Shown one piece after another: positions 1 through 8,543 of a stretch of 64,000 bases of DNA. The translations under genes were made by a program, and so were the position numbers. This DNA comes from Humibacillus xanthopallidus (lineage in GTDB: Bacteria > Actinomycetota > Actinomycetes > Actinomycetales > Dermatophilaceae). The stretch spans positions 496,001 to 560,000 of the forward strand of contig NZ_VFPM01000001.1 of NCBI RefSeq assembly GCF_006716675.1. Direction: 5' to 3'. A model generated the notes under the pieces. That model was not told where the DNA came from. It ran no database searches and saw nothing but the letters and a program-made list of their open reading frames with translations. How positions within the stretch are numbered: the stretch's first letter is position 1; every line of letters starts with the position of its first letter.

Positions 1-257
1 TGCACCACCGCCCACCCCCAGCGGACGACGAGCCCTCGGCCGAGGAGGCCGCCCTCGGTCGCAGTGCCCGCCAGGAGGTCATCGAGGCATTGCGGGCCCT
101 CCCGGGCCGTCAACGGGACTGCCTCACCCTGCGCTACTACTACGACATGTCGCCGGCGGACATCGCTGACGGACTGGGGATGTCGGTCAACTCCGTCAAG
201 ACTCACCTGCAGCGCGGACTGCGCGCCCTGTCCGTGGCCCTCCGGGAGGAACCATGA
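1..257 (+). CDS. RNA polymerase sigma factor, ECF/sigma-70 family (C-terminal part only)
   Basis: The 5' part lies outside the window, and the frame is open from the first base to a TGA at 255-257. The last 84 residues carry a sigma region 4: a segment rich in D, E and P, then a helix ending in LPGRQRDCLTLRYYYD, then the helix-turn-helix (MSPADIADGLGMSVNSVKTHLQRG) that contacts the -35 element. The stop overlaps the ATG of the next gene (ATGA), so the two are translationally coupled. Which sigma group it belongs to cannot be decided without the N-terminus. Confidence 0.85.
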   Translation, partial: HHRPPPADDEPSAEEAALGRSARQEVIEALRALPGRQRDCLTLRYYYDMSPADIADGLGMSVNSVKTHLQRGLRALSVALREEP

Positions 258-865
258 GCGACCTCGAGCACCTCATCGAGGAGGCCCTGCGACCCACGGG
301 GCCGGCACCACCCCCTCCGACGCGCGACCTCTTCGCACGCGTCCTGGACTCGGTCGCCGACGACCGCGCCCGGCGCCGTCACCGCCGTCGCGTCGCGGCC
401 CTCTGGGTCGCCGCCATGGCAGCCGCCACCATCCTCGTGCTCACCCTGACGCCCCAGTCGAACGGAGACCTGCTCATGCCCTGGTGGATCCTCGAGCTCG
501 CGACGACCATCGGCCTCGTCGCCATCGCCGTCTGGCTCGGCCCCTTCATCAAGCGGTTCGGCCGTGCCTACGCCGCCGACGTCTTCCACGACAACCCGTC
601 GACCGGCAAGAGCTACATCGTGCTGACCGACATCGTCTACTACCTGATCTTCACGGCCTACATCTGCTTCACGGTGAAGTTCGCCCCCGACGAGGGCTGG
701 CAGAACCTCTTCACCGGGGTCGTGACGCCGCAGCAGCTGCAGGCCGAGGTCGTCCGGCTCGGGGGGATCCTGCTCATCATCGGCGTGCTGCACGGACTCA
801 ACATCGTCCTGATGCCCGTCCTCGGCCGCCTCTTCTCCCTCAACCGGCGGGTCGACCACCACTGA
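254..865 (+). CDS. Membrane protein coupled to a sigma factor, candidate anti-sigma factor
   Basis: 203 aa, start fixed by the ATGA overlap with the sigma gene. The first 45 or so residues are hydrophilic and presumably cytoplasmic, with a basic RARRRHRRR stretch before the first membrane segment (about 47-66). Further hydrophobic segments lie near 78-98, 122-142 and 168-192. I recognise no named domain and see no HxxxCxxC zinc anti-sigma motif. The position directly behind a sigma gene and the cytoplasmic N-terminus followed by a membrane anchor fit a regulator of that sigma factor, but this is inference. It could equally be an unrelated membrane protein. Confidence 0.7.
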   Translation: MSDLEHLIEEALRPTGPAPPPPTRDLFARVLDSVADDRARRRHRRRVAALWVAAMAAATILVLTLTPQSNGDLLMPWWILELATTIGLVAIAVWLGPFIKRFGRAYAADVFHDNPSTGKSYIVLTDIVYYLIFTAYICFTVKFAPDEGWQNLFTGVVTPQQLQAEVVRLGGILLIIGVLHGLNIVLMPVLGRLFSLNRRVDHH

Positions 866-910
866 CGGCGCGCGCGACGGACTGCTCTCTCGATGGGTGA
901 GGGGACCGGG

Positions 911-942
911 CGGCATACGGAGTCGGGGGCCGGACGGCATAC
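911..942. repeat. Two close copies of the GGCATAC word
   Basis: CGGCATAC occurs at 911-918 and again at 935-942, each followed by a cGAGTC or gGAGTC-like stretch, so the unit is about 24 bp. It lies between convergent genes, just before the palindrome at 944-992. These are two of the 49 window-wide copies of this heptamer. Confidence 0.6.
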
Positions 943-943
943 C

Positions 944-992
944 GAGTCGAGGTGATCGCGCCACCCACGTGGGGTGCGGCACCACCTCGAGC
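944..992. repeat. Palindromic element with CACGTG core, copy 1
   Basis: Imperfect inverted repeat: GAGTCGAGGTGAT on the left, ACCACCTCGAGC on the right, and the perfect palindrome CCCACGTGGG at 964-973 near the centre. A second element of the same design lies at 40754-40815. It sits between a plus-strand and a minus-strand gene, where it could act as a bidirectional terminator. Confidence 0.6.
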
Positions 993-1005
993 CGGGGGCT
1001 GCGGG

Positions 1006-1416
1006 TCAGTCGGTGTGGACGTTGGTGCGCACCCAGTCGACGATCTCGTTCGTCGTCGCCCCGGGGGTGAAGATCTTGGCCACGCCGAGCGCCTCGAGCT
1101 CAGGGATGTCGTCGGCGGGGATGATGCCGCCGCCGAAGACGATGATGTCGGCGGCGTCGCGCTCGCGCAGCAGCTCGACGACCCGGGCGAAGAGCGTCAG
1201 GTGGGCGCCGGAGAGCACCGAGAGCCCGACGACGTCGGCGTCCTCCTGGATGGCGGCCTCGACGATCTGTTCCGGCGTCTGGTGCAGGCCGGTGTAGACG
1301 ACCTCCATGCCGGCGTCGCGCAGCGCCCGCGCCACGACCTTCGCGCCGCGGTCGTGACCGTCGAGACCGGGCTTGGCGACGACGACTCGGATCACGCTCG
1401 CGGTGGTCTCACTCAT
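1006..1416 (-). CDS. Cobalamin-binding domain protein, methylmalonyl-CoA mutase C-terminal type
   Basis: 136 aa, a free-standing B12-binding Rossmann domain like the C-terminal domain of methylmalonyl-CoA mutase. The base-off B12 signature DGHDRGAK (residues 19-26) supplies the DxHxxG histidine that coordinates cobalt. GLSVLSGAH and FGGGIIP follow at the usual spacing. The start [11 protein letters not shown] was chosen because the family domain begins within ten residues of it; the frame stays open further upstream but with non-family sequence. No mutase catalytic subunit is nearby. It could be a detached mutase subunit or a B12-dependent regulator; the sequence cannot separate these. Confidence 0.88.
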   Translation of the reverse strand: MSETTASVIRVVVAKPGLDGHDRGAKVVARALRDAGMEVVYTGLHQTPEQIVEAAIQEDADVVGLSVLSGAHLTLFARVVELLRERDAADIIVFGGGIIPADDIPELEALGVAKIFTPGATTNEIVDWVRTNVHTD

Positions 1417-1495
1417 GCGGCGCACTCTAGCCAGCCTCGTGAGACGCGTCGCGCAATAGTGACGCATCCGGCACCGACGGGGGTACGGTCGGCTC

Positions 1496-2434
1496 GTGGC
1501 AGTGGCAGCACGAGCGGCAGAGACGCCGCGCGCGGTCGGTGCCGCGGGTGAGGAGTCCCGCGGCCATCGCGGGGTGCTCGACGCCGCCCGTGACGTCGTC
1601 GGAGCGCTGCTCACCCCCACGGGTCTCGCGGGCGCGGCCCTCGAGGCCACCTGGATGGGCCTGCACCTCGGCCTCTACCCCCTCGGCCTGCTCGGCTCCC
1701 GGGCGAGCGACCGCCGGCAGGGCTACCGGCTCGAGCACCTGCCGCCGAGCCAGCGGGGCCTCGCCATCCACGACGTCGAGGCCGCCGAGACGCCGATCCT
1801 GCTCGTGCACGGCATGGTCGACAACCGCTCGATCTTCACCGTGCTGCGTCGCGGCCTCGTGCGCCGGGGCTTCGGGCAGATCGAGACGATGAACTACTCC
1901 ATCCTCACCGGCGACATCCGCGCCGCGGCTGCGCGCCTCGGCGCCGAGGTCGAGCGGATCGTCGAGGAGACCGGCTACGAGCGCATCCACGTCATCGGCC
2001 ACTCGATGGGCGGGCTCATCGCGCGCTACTACGTCACCCGCCTCGGCGGCGACGCCCACGTGCACACCCTCGTCACTCTCGGCACCCCCCACGCCGGCAG
2101 CATCTGGGCCTACGGCTGGAACAACGGGCTCACCCGCCAGCTGCGCCCCGGCAGCGCGCTCATGGAGGAGCTGGCCGGCCCGGTGAGCGACTGCCAGACC
2201 CGCTTCATCGTCTACTGGTCGGACCTCGACCAGGTCGTCGTGCCGCAGCGCAACGCCGCCCTGCACCACGAGGACCTCAACGTGCACAACATCGCGCTGC
2301 ACGGAGTCGGGCACATGAGCCTGCCGATCACCGCCACGGTCGTCCACGGCATCTCGGCAGCCCTGGCCCACCTCGACTCCTCGGGTGCCACGGTCACCCC
2401 GGGGGTCAGCGCCCTGCGCACCCGGCGCCACTGA
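1496..2434 (+). CDS. Alpha/beta hydrolase, triacylglycerol lipase/PGAP1-like
   Basis: 312 aa with a GTG start. The lipase fold is clear: oxyanion loop VHGMVDNRS near 104-112, nucleophile elbow GHSMGG with Ser170, then TLGTPHAGS. Asp243 or Asp245 in YWSDLDQVV and His273 in GVGHMSLP can complete the triad. Residues 30-70 form an amphipathic to hydrophobic stretch that may associate with the membrane, and there is no clear cleavable signal peptide. The family hydrolyses ester bonds in lipids; the substrate is not readable here. It is divergent from the B12-binding gene, 79 bp away, and nothing nearby suggests a pathway. Confidence 0.85.
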   Translation: MAVAARAAETPRAVGAAGEESRGHRGVLDAARDVVGALLTPTGLAGAALEATWMGLHLGLYPLGLLGSRASDRRQGYRLEHLPPSQRGLAIHDVEAAETPILLVHGMVDNRSIFTVLRRGLVRRGFGQIETMNYSILTGDIRAAAARLGAEVERIVEETGYERIHVIGHSMGGLIARYYVTRLGGDAHVHTLVTLGTPHAGSIWAYGWNNGLTRQLRPGSALMEELAGPVSDCQTRFIVYWSDLDQVVVPQRNAALHHEDLNVHNIALHGVGHMSLPITATVVHGISAALAHLDSSGATVTPGVSALRTRRH

Positions 2435-2628
2435 GCACCCGCCTGTCGGGGCCCTTCCGAGGCGACCTCGGCGACCCCACACTCCTGGCTGGGAGGGCTG
2501 TGAAAATTCGGTTGAAACTTCGTGGGGACAAAGGCTGTCGGCGCCCGCATGGATGCCCTAGTGTCATGCCCAGTCGCGGTCCCCCTCCAGCGCGACGGCA
2601 GCCCCTCCGCGTTTCTACCCGATTTTGC

Positions 2629-2644
2629 GTAACGAATCGGTCAC
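2629..2644 (+). promoter_or_regulatory. Putative MtrA binding site
   Basis: GTAAC at 2629-2633 and GTCAC at 2640-2644 form a direct repeat GTNAC-N6-GTNAC, one helical turn apart. That is the pattern reported for MtrA boxes upstream of actinobacterial cell-wall hydrolase genes. It ends 7 bases before the -35 box of the M23 peptidase gene, a normal activator position. A nearby CGTTACC/GGTAACG inverted pair (2644-2650, 2667-2673) may extend the site. Confidence 0.5.
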
Positions 2645-2651
2645 GTTACCG

Positions 2652-2680
2652 TTGAGGCTCGCAGTCGGTAACGTTAGGTA
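2652..2680 (+). promoter_or_regulatory. Promoter of the M23 peptidase gene, probably leaderless
   Basis: TTGAGG (2652-2657), a 17-bp spacer, and TAGGTA (2675-2680). Transcription would start about 2687-2689, exactly at the TTG/GTG codons where the reading frame begins. No Shine-Dalgarno sequence precedes the start, which agrees with a leaderless mRNA. Confidence 0.5.
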
Positions 2681-2688
2681 ATTTCTTG

Positions 2689-3522
2689 GTGTCCTCAAGC
2701 TATGTCGGCCGGCATCGGCCAGCTCTGAAGCCTTCACGGGGTCGACAGTTCGTCGTCCCCGTTGCGTTGCTCGGAACGACCGTGGCCGGCGGGCTCGTCA
2801 TCCGCGACGCCGGTGCGAGCGAGCTGAGCCCCGAGGCAGCAGCGATGAAGAACGTCTCCAACACGGTCGCCGGCCTCGGCCTCGCGGCAGACCCGTCCGC
2901 GGTCGCCGCTGCCACCGCCAACCGCTCGGGAGCCCGCTCCTCGCGTGACCTGGCTCGCGACGCCAAGACCCTCATCGTCAGCGCCTCCATCGCCGGCAAC
3001 GACACGGCTGCCGAGGCGAAGGCCAAGGCCGACCAGGCCGCCGCCGAGAAGGCCGCGCAGGCCAAGGCGAAGGCGGAGGCCGCGGCCAAGGCGAAGGCTG
3101 AGGCCAAGCGGCGCGCCATCGCCCTTGCCCACCGCTGGGTGATGCCCCTCTCGGGCTACACGCTCACCTCCGGCTTCGGCTTCCGCTGGGGCAAGATGCA
3201 CCCGGCCCAGGACCTCGCGTGCCCCGTCGGCACCCCGGTCCACGCCCTGTCGAGCGGCAAGGTGATCTTCGCCGGCTGGTCCAACGAGGGCTACGGCTAC
3301 ATGGTCAAGATCCAGTACTGGGACGGCACCGTCTCGTGGATGGCCCACAACAGCCGCCTGCTCGTCTCGCTCGGTGACAGGGTCGTTCCCGGCCAGACCG
3401 TCTCCTACAGCGGCAGCACCGGCAACTCGACCGGCCCCCACGTTCACCTCGAGATCCACCCCGGCGACGGCAGCGCGGTCGCCCCGCGCACGTGGCTCGC
3501 CAAGCGCGGCGTCCAGCTCTGA
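2689..3522 (+). CDS. Secreted M23 family peptidase (LytM domain cell-wall hydrolase)
   Basis: 277 aa from GTG at 2689 (TTG at 2686 is in frame). A basic N-terminus precedes a hydrophobic segment (about 21-38), so the protein is exported. Residues 105-148 are an Ala/Lys/Glu-rich coiled coil, and 150-277 form a LytM/M23 domain. The zinc ligands are visible: HPAQD (His171, Asp175) and the HxH of PHVHLEIHPG near residue 250. The family cleaves peptide cross-links of peptidoglycan. The predicted MtrA box agrees with control by the MtrAB cell-division system, as for other actinobacterial wall hydrolases (inference). A strong terminator follows. Confidence 0.92.
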   Translation: MSSSYVGRHRPALKPSRGRQFVVPVALLGTTVAGGLVIRDAGASELSPEAAAMKNVSNTVAGLGLAADPSAVAAATANRSGARSSRDLARDAKTLIVSASIAGNDTAAEAKAKADQAAAEKAAQAKAKAEAAAKAKAEAKRRAIALAHRWVMPLSGYTLTSGFGFRWGKMHPAQDLACPVGTPVHALSSGKVIFAGWSNEGYGYMVKIQYWDGTVSWMAHNSRLLVSLGDRVVPGQTVSYSGSTGNSTGPHVHLEIHPGDGSAVAPRTWLAKRGVQL

Positions 3523-3553
3523 GCCGACACGCACCACACGGCATACCGACGCA

Positions 3554-3584
3554 CAGGCCCGCTCCCGACCAGGGAGCGGGCCTG
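3554..3584 (+). terminator. Terminator after the M23 peptidase gene
   Basis: Perfect 13-bp stem CAGGCCCGCTCCC / GGGAGCGGGCCTG with a 5-base loop, 32 bases after the stop codon. A U-tract is lacking, as is usual in high-GC actinobacteria. Confidence 0.8.
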
Positions 3585-3610
3585 CGTTCGTCCCAGCCCC
3601 CGGCGGTGTG

Positions 3611-3677
3611 CCGCCCGGTGACCTCTGCGGTATGCCGCCCGGTGACCTCTGCGGTATGCCCGCCCGGTGACTTCGGC
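3611..3677. repeat. 24-bp tandem repeat, two perfect copies and a partial third
   Basis: A 24-bp unit beginning CCGCCCGGTGACCTCTGCGG and ending TATG occurs identically at 3611-3634 and 3635-3658. A degenerate third copy follows from 3660. Each junction carries the GTATGCC word. It lies between convergent genes (M23 peptidase and pcrA). Confidence 0.85.
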
Positions 3678-3685
3678 AGGGTACG

Positions 3686-6196
3686 TCAGAGCTTGACGAG
3701 GGGTGCGTAGCGCAGCAGGAGGCGCTTGGTGCCGGTCTCCTCGCCGAAGTCGACGTGCGCCATCGACTTGTCGCCCTCGCCCTCGACGCGCACGACGGTG
3801 CCGAGGCCGAACGAGTCGTGGCTGACCCGGTCGCCGGAGTGCAGCGAGATGACGGGGCGCTTGCCGGCGCTGCGCACCCCGGGCCGGGCGGCCAGGGTGG
3901 CGACGGCGGGCCGGTCAGAGCCCCTCGCGCCGCTGAACGACGGGCCGAGCCGCTGCCAGTCGAGCAGGTCGCCCGGGATCTCGTCGAGGAAGCGCGACGG
4001 GGGGTTGTACTGCGGGGCGCCCCACGCGGACCGCACCGCGGCGCGGCTGAGGTAGAGGCGCTCGCGGGCCCGGGTGATGCCGACGTAGGCGAGGCGACGC
4101 TCCTCCTCGAGCTCCTTGGGGTCGGCGAGGGCGCGCATGTGCGGGAACGTGCCGTCCTCCATGCCGGTGAGGAAGACGACGGGGAACTCGAGGCCCTTGG
4201 CCGTGTGCAGCGTCATCAGGGTGACGACTCCGAGGTCTGCCGCGGTGCTCCCCTCGGGTGAGTCGGGGATCTCGTCGGCGTCGGCGACGAGCGAGACCTG
4301 CTCGAGGAACTCCTCGAGCGCGCCGGCCGGCCCGACGTCCTCGGGCTCGACGCCGGGTGGGAGCTCGCCACCGGACTCCTCGAGCTCGGTGGCCCGGCGC
4401 TCGTCGTACTCCTGTGCGACGGCGACGAGCTCGGCGAGGTTCTCGATGCGGGTCTCGTCTTGAGGGTCGTGGCTCGCGCGGAGCTCGGCGAGGTAGCCGC
4501 TCTCCTCGAGGACCATCTCGAGCAGGCCGGCCACGCTGTCGTCGGAGTCGTAGGCAGTGCGCAGCCGCTCGAGCAGCGCCGTGAAGCCCTTGATGGCGGC
4601 GACGGAGCGGGTGGCGATGCCGGGGGCGTCCTCGGCGCGTCCGAGGGCGGCCACGAAGGGGATGCGCTCGCGCTCGGCGAGGGCGGCGACGCAGGCCTCG
4701 GCCCGGTCGCCGATGCCGCGCTTGGGGGTGTTGAGGATGCGGCGGAGGTTGACGGTGTCGGTGGGGTTGGAGATGACGCGCAGGTAGGCCAGCGCGTCCT
4801 TCACCTCGCGCCGCTCGTAGAAGCGCGTGCCGCCGACCACCTTGTAGGGCAGGCCAACCCGCACGAGCACCTCCTCGACGGCACGGCTCTGCGCGTTGGT
4901 GCGGTAGAAGACGGCGACGTCACCGGGCTTGACGCCGTGAGCCGCGAGGTCGTCGATCTCCTTCGCGACGAAGGCCGCCTCGTCGTGCTCGTTGTCGCCG
5001 ACGTAGCCGGTGATCATGGCGCCGTCGCCGGAGTCGGTCCAGAGGTTCTTGGCGCGGCGCCCCTCGTTGCGGGCGATGACGGAGTTGGCCGCCCGCAGGA
5101 TCCGCTGCGTCGAGCGGTAGTTCTGCTCGAGCAGGATCGTACGGGCGTCGGGGTAGTCCTGCTCGAACTCGAGGATGTTGCGGATGCTCGCGCCGCGGAA
5201 GGCGTAGATCGACTGGTCGGAGTCACCGACGACGCACAGCTCGGCAGGCGGCACGGCATAGGCGCCCTCGGGGCCCTTGACCTCCCCGACGAGCTCCTTG
5301 ATGAGCTGGTACTGCGCCTGGTTGGTGTCCTGGTACTCGTCGACGAGGACGTGCCGGAAGCGGCGACGGTAGTACTCCGCGACATCGGGGAAGGCCTGCA
5401 GGATGTTGACGGTCATCATGATGATGTCGTCGAAGTCGAGGGCGTTGGCCTGGCGCAGGCGGCGTTGGTACTGCGTGTAGGCCGAGGCGACCGTGCGGTC
5501 GTAGTGGTTGCCCTCGGCGACCTGCGCGGCGTAGGTCTCCTCGTCGATGAGCTCGTTCTTGAGGTTGCTCACCTGGTGCGAGAAGCCCCGCGCCGGGTAG
5601 CGCTTGGGGTCGAGGTCGAGGTCGCGCAGCACGAGGCTCATGAGGCGCTGGCTGTCGGCGGCGTCGTAGATCGAGAAGGTCGACTTCATGCCGACCTTCG
5701 CCGCCTCGCGTCGCAGGATGCGCACGCACGCGGAGTGGAAGGTCATCACCCACATCGCCCGGGCGCGGGGGCCCACGAGCGACTCGACCCGCTCGCGCAT
5801 CTCGGCAGCGGCCTTGTTGGTGAAGGTGATCGCGAGGATCTGCCCCGGCTGGGCCCCCCGCTCGCCGAGCAGCCACGCGATGCGGTGGGTCAGCACGCGC
5901 GTCTTGCCCGAGCCCGCGCCGGCGACGATGAGCAGCGGGGTTCCCTCGTGCACGACGGCCTCGCGCTGGTGCGGGTTGAGGCCCGCGAGCAGCGCCTCCG
6001 GGTCGAGGTCCGTATGCCGTGTGGCCGGGGCGGCGACGCCGCCGCGGGCCGCCGCCTCCGCCCACGTGGGCACACCCTGCTCGGTCACCCCCGTGACGGG
6101 CCCCACCCCTCCGGGACTCGTCGACCCACCGGTGGCGGCTGCCCCCTGCTCTCGGTCGAAGCCGGGGAAGGAGAGGTCGTCGAAGAGCGTGCTCAT
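3686..6196 (-). CDS. pcrA: ATP-dependent DNA helicase PcrA/UvrD
   Basis: 836 aa, superfamily 1A 3'-5' helicase for nucleotide excision repair and replication-conflict resolution. Motifs run in order: LNPHQREAV Q-motif (73-81), Walker A AGAGSGKTR (92-100), motif II VDEYQDTN, motif III GDSDQSIYAFRGA, motif IV LEQNYRST, motif V LHTAKGLEF and motif VI YVGITRARERL. The C-terminal 55 residues form a Tudor-like module (DRVSHDSFGLGTVV), the part that binds RNA polymerase in PcrA. The start MSTLFDDL was chosen because an upstream open stretch overlaps the divergent acetyltransferase gene and has no family similarity. A Gly/Pro-rich linker of about 60 residues precedes the helicase core. Confidence 0.96.
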   Translation of the reverse strand: MSTLFDDLSFPGFDREQGAAATGGSTSPGGVGPVTGVTEQGVPTWAEAAARGGVAAPATRHTDLDPEALLAGLNPHQREAVVHEGTPLLIVAGAGSGKTRVLTHRIAWLLGERGAQPGQILAITFTNKAAAEMRERVESLVGPRARAMWVMTFHSACVRILRREAAKVGMKSTFSIYDAADSQRLMSLVLRDLDLDPKRYPARGFSHQVSNLKNELIDEETYAAQVAEGNHYDRTVASAYTQYQRRLRQANALDFDDIIMMTVNILQAFPDVAEYYRRRFRHVLVDEYQDTNQAQYQLIKELVGEVKGPEGAYAVPPAELCVVGDSDQSIYAFRGASIRNILEFEQDYPDARTILLEQNYRSTQRILRAANSVIARNEGRRAKNLWTDSGDGAMITGYVGDNEHDEAAFVAKEIDDLAAHGVKPGDVAVFYRTNAQSRAVEEVLVRVGLPYKVVGGTRFYERREVKDALAYLRVISNPTDTVNLRRILNTPKRGIGDRAEACVAALAERERIPFVAALGRAEDAPGIATRSVAAIKGFTALLERLRTAYDSDDSVAGLLEMVLEESGYLAELRASHDPQDETRIENLAELVAVAQEYDERRATELEESGGELPPGVEPEDVGPAGALEEFLEQVSLVADADEIPDSPEGSTAADLGVVTLMTLHTAKGLEFPVVFLTGMEDGTFPHMRALADPKELEEERRLAYVGITRARERLYLSRAAVRSAWGAPQYNPPSRFLDEIPGDLLDWQRLGPSFSGARGSDRPAVATLAARPGVRSAGKRPVISLHSGDRVSHDSFGLGTVVRVEGEGDKSMAHVDFGEETGTKRLLLRYAPLVKL

Positions 6197-6265
6197 GATG
6201 GGCACCAGCCTACGTCGCAGCGCCCACAGCGACGCCCCGCCACCCACACCGGCGAGAATGGGGCG

Positions 6266-6754
6266 GTGACCGACTTCGAGATCCGCGAGGCCACGCCCGC
6301 CGACGTGCCCGACCTCATCCGCCTCGTGCGCGAGCTGGCCGCCTACGAGCGCGAGCCCGAGGCGGCGACAGCGACCCCGGCCCAGTTCGCGACGGCACTC
6401 TTCCCCGACGACGGCGACCCGACGGCATACGCCCTCGTGGCCGTGCGGGAGGGCGCTGTCGTCGGCATGGCGCTGTGGTTCCGCAGCTTCTCCACCTGGA
6501 CGGGGGAGGCCGGGATCTGGCTCGAGGACCTCTTCGTCGAGCCGGAGCAACGTGGGAGCGGCATCGGGGCGGCCCTGCTCTCGCGCCTCGCCGCGATCTG
6601 CGTCGAGCGCGGCTGGACCCGGCTCGAGTGGACCGTGCTCGACTGGAACACGCCCTCGATCGAGTTCTATCGCTCCCGGGGCGCGACGGCGCTCGAGGAG
6701 TGGACGACCCACCGCGTCGACGGCGCCGCCCTGCGCCGTCTCGCGCGGGCGTGA
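6266..6754 (+). CDS. GNAT family N-acetyltransferase
   Basis: 162 aa from a GTG (VTDFEIREATPADVPDLIRLV). The fold is a classic GNAT: beta-1/alpha-1 at the N-terminus, motif D around VVGMALWF, motif A LEDLFVEPEQRGSGIGAALL with the Q/RxxGxG/A acetyl-CoA loop near 97-102, and motif B with NTPSIEFYRSRGA. The overall pattern resembles the spermidine/diamine acetyltransferase and YhbS groups, but the substrate cannot be read. It is divergent from pcrA with 69 bp between the starts. Confidence 0.9.
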   Translation: MTDFEIREATPADVPDLIRLVRELAAYEREPEAATATPAQFATALFPDDGDPTAYALVAVREGAVVGMALWFRSFSTWTGEAGIWLEDLFVEPEQRGSGIGAALLSRLAAICVERGWTRLEWTVLDWNTPSIEFYRSRGATALEEWTTHRVDGAALRRLARA

Positions 6755-6842
6755 CCCGCCATGACCCACCGGGACCATCGTCCCTAGCGAGCCCACCGCC
6801 CACCGCGCGATGCTGTGCGTAGCCCCCGAGACCGGAGTCACC

Positions 6843-8543
6843 ATGCCCCCATCCCTCCGACGACGCATCGGCCCCGTCGACACGATCTGGCTCAACATGG
6901 ACCGCCCCAACAACCTCATGGTCATCGAGTCGCTGATGTTTCTCGGGGGCGTGCCGGACTGGGACGAGGTCACCGAGCTGATCCGTCGCCGGGTCGTCGA
7001 GCCGTTCCCCGTGTTCCACCAGCGACCCGAGACCGCGGGGGTCTCCGGGGTCCTCGGGCAGCCGTACTGGGTGGACGACGAGGACTTCCGTCTCGAGCGC
7101 CACATCCGGCGCTTCACGCTGCCCTCGCCGGGAGACGACCGGACGCTCCAGCGCCACATCGAGGGCTACCTCGACCGGCCGCTCGACCACGGCCACCCGC
7201 TCTGGGAGCTCCACCTCATCGACGGCCACGGGCCGGGCTCCGCGATGTTCCTGCGCATCCACCACTCGCTCGCCGACGGCATCGCCCTGACGAGGGTGCT
7301 GATGTCGCTGACCGAGGGCGATCCGGCCGACGCGGCGGGGCCGATCCCGACGACCCGGGTGGCGCCCGAGGCCACACTGGCGGGGGCGATGGACAGCCCC
7401 GAGGTCGTCGCGGCCGTCGAGGCGGCCGTCGGGACGTTCGAGGCCGTCGGGCAGCTCGAGCACCTCGAGCTGCCGGCGGGCGCGGAGTGCGGGCCGGGCG
7501 ACGAGCTGCCGCCTGCCGACGAGCGCGGGATCGTCGACGACGAGCGCGGGCAGGTCGACGAGCGCGGGAGCGCCCTGCGACTGCCCACCCCGCCCCTCGT
7601 GGGCGCGGGCCTGCGGCTCGCGCGTGACGGCATCGGGCAGCTGCTCCGGCTGAGCACGCCGGGCGGCCTGCGGGACACCGCGGACCTCGCCGTGCGCACG
7701 ACCCGCGTCGTCGCGCAGCTGCTCCTCACCCACAACCCGCCGAACCCCCTCGACGGCGCCCCGGGCGGCACGAAGCGCGTCGTGTGGAGCGAGCCGCTCC
7801 CCCTCGTCGGGCCCAAGCAGCTCGGCCGCCTGGCCGGGGCCACGCTCAACGACGTGCTGATGAGCGCCGTGGCTGCGGCCCTGCACCGCTACCAGCTCGA
7901 CAAGGGGGCCGACCCCGTCGACCTCGTGACGATGGTGCCGGTCAACGTGCGCCCCCTCGACGAGCCGCTCCCGCCGGAGCTCGGCAACCGCTTCGCACTC
8001 GTCTTCTTCCGCTACCCGAGCGCCCTCTCTGCGCCGCTGGCGCGACTGGCGGAGACCAAGCGCCGGATGGACTGGCTCAAGCACTCCCCCGAGGCCGTTC
8101 TCACCTTCGCGCTCATCACCGCGATCGGCCGGACGACGGCGGGCATCGAGCGCTACATCGTCGACTTCTTCGCCAACAAGGCGATCGGGGTGACGACCAA
8201 CGTCGCCGGGCCCCGGTCGACGCGCAGGCTCGCCGGCGTGCCGGTCACGGGAGTCATGGGCTGGGTACCGGGGTCGGGCAGGCAGGTCGTCGGCGTCTGC
8301 ATCTTCACGTATGCCGGCACCGTGCGGGTCGGGTTCATGGCCGACGCGGCCGTCGTGCCCGACCCCGAGCTCCTCCTCGCCGCCTTCGAGGACGAGCTCG
8401 ACCACCTCGTCCACATCGGCCGGCCACGTCCGGGCAGGGGAAAGGCCGCGAAGGCGGCGAAGGCCGGCGGCAAGAAACAGCGGAAGGGCCCGAAGGCGGG
8501 CGCCGGAAAGGGGCACGATGCCGACCGACCACGCACGGCGTGA
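6843..8543 (+). CDS. WS/DGAT acyltransferase (wax ester synthase/diacylglycerol O-acyltransferase)
   Basis: 566 aa from ATG at 6843, preceded by GGAG five bases upstream; an in-frame ATG at 6810 lacks this. The catalytic HHxxxDG motif is intact (HHSLADG, 140-146), and the family C-terminal block (MVPVNVRPLD, NRFALVFF, NVAGPRST) follows. The family makes triacylglycerol or wax esters from acyl-CoA as storage lipid at the inner membrane face. Residues of about 185-260 form an acidic insertion. The last 45 residues are Lys/Ala/Gly-rich, resembling a nucleic-acid- or membrane-binding tail. It overlaps the next gene by 26 bases. Confidence 0.93.
   Translation: MPPSLRRRIGPVDTIWLNMDRPNNLMVIESLMFLGGVPDWDEVTELIRRRVVEPFPVFHQRPETAGVSGVLGQPYWVDDEDFRLERHIRRFTLPSPGDDRTLQRHIEGYLDRPLDHGHPLWELHLIDGHGPGSAMFLRIHHSLADGIALTRVLMSLTEGDPADAAGPIPTTRVAPEATLAGAMDSPEVVAAVEAAVGTFEAVGQLEHLELPAGAECGPGDELPPADERGIVDDERGQVDERGSALRLPTPPLVGAGLRLARDGIGQLLRLSTPGGLRDTADLAVRTTRVVAQLLLTHNPPNPLDGAPGGTKRVVWSEPLPLVGPKQLGRLAGATLNDVLMSAVAAALHRYQLDKGADPVDLVTMVPVNVRPLDEPLPPELGNRFALVFFRYPSALSAPLARLAETKRRMDWLKHSPEAVLTFALITAIGRTTAGIERYIVDFFANKAIGVTTNVAGPRSTRRLAGVPVTGVMGWVPGSGRQVVGVCIFTYAGTVRVGFMADAAVVPDPELLLAAFEDELDHLVHIGRPRPGRGKAAKAAKAGGKKQRKGPKAGAGKGHDADRPRTA

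Noticed and set aside
2435..2628. Possible c-di-AMP (ydaO-type) riboswitch upstream of the M23 peptidase gene
   Set aside because: Such riboswitches are common before actinobacterial wall hydrolases, but I could not find the conserved core bases. The predicted leaderless start also leaves no 5' untranslated RNA.
4460..6265. Very long plus-strand open frame opposite pcrA
   Set aside because: Its amino acids are the mirror of pcrA codons, with no family similarity until the acetyltransferase begins at 6266. Long antisense frames are normal in DNA of this GC content.
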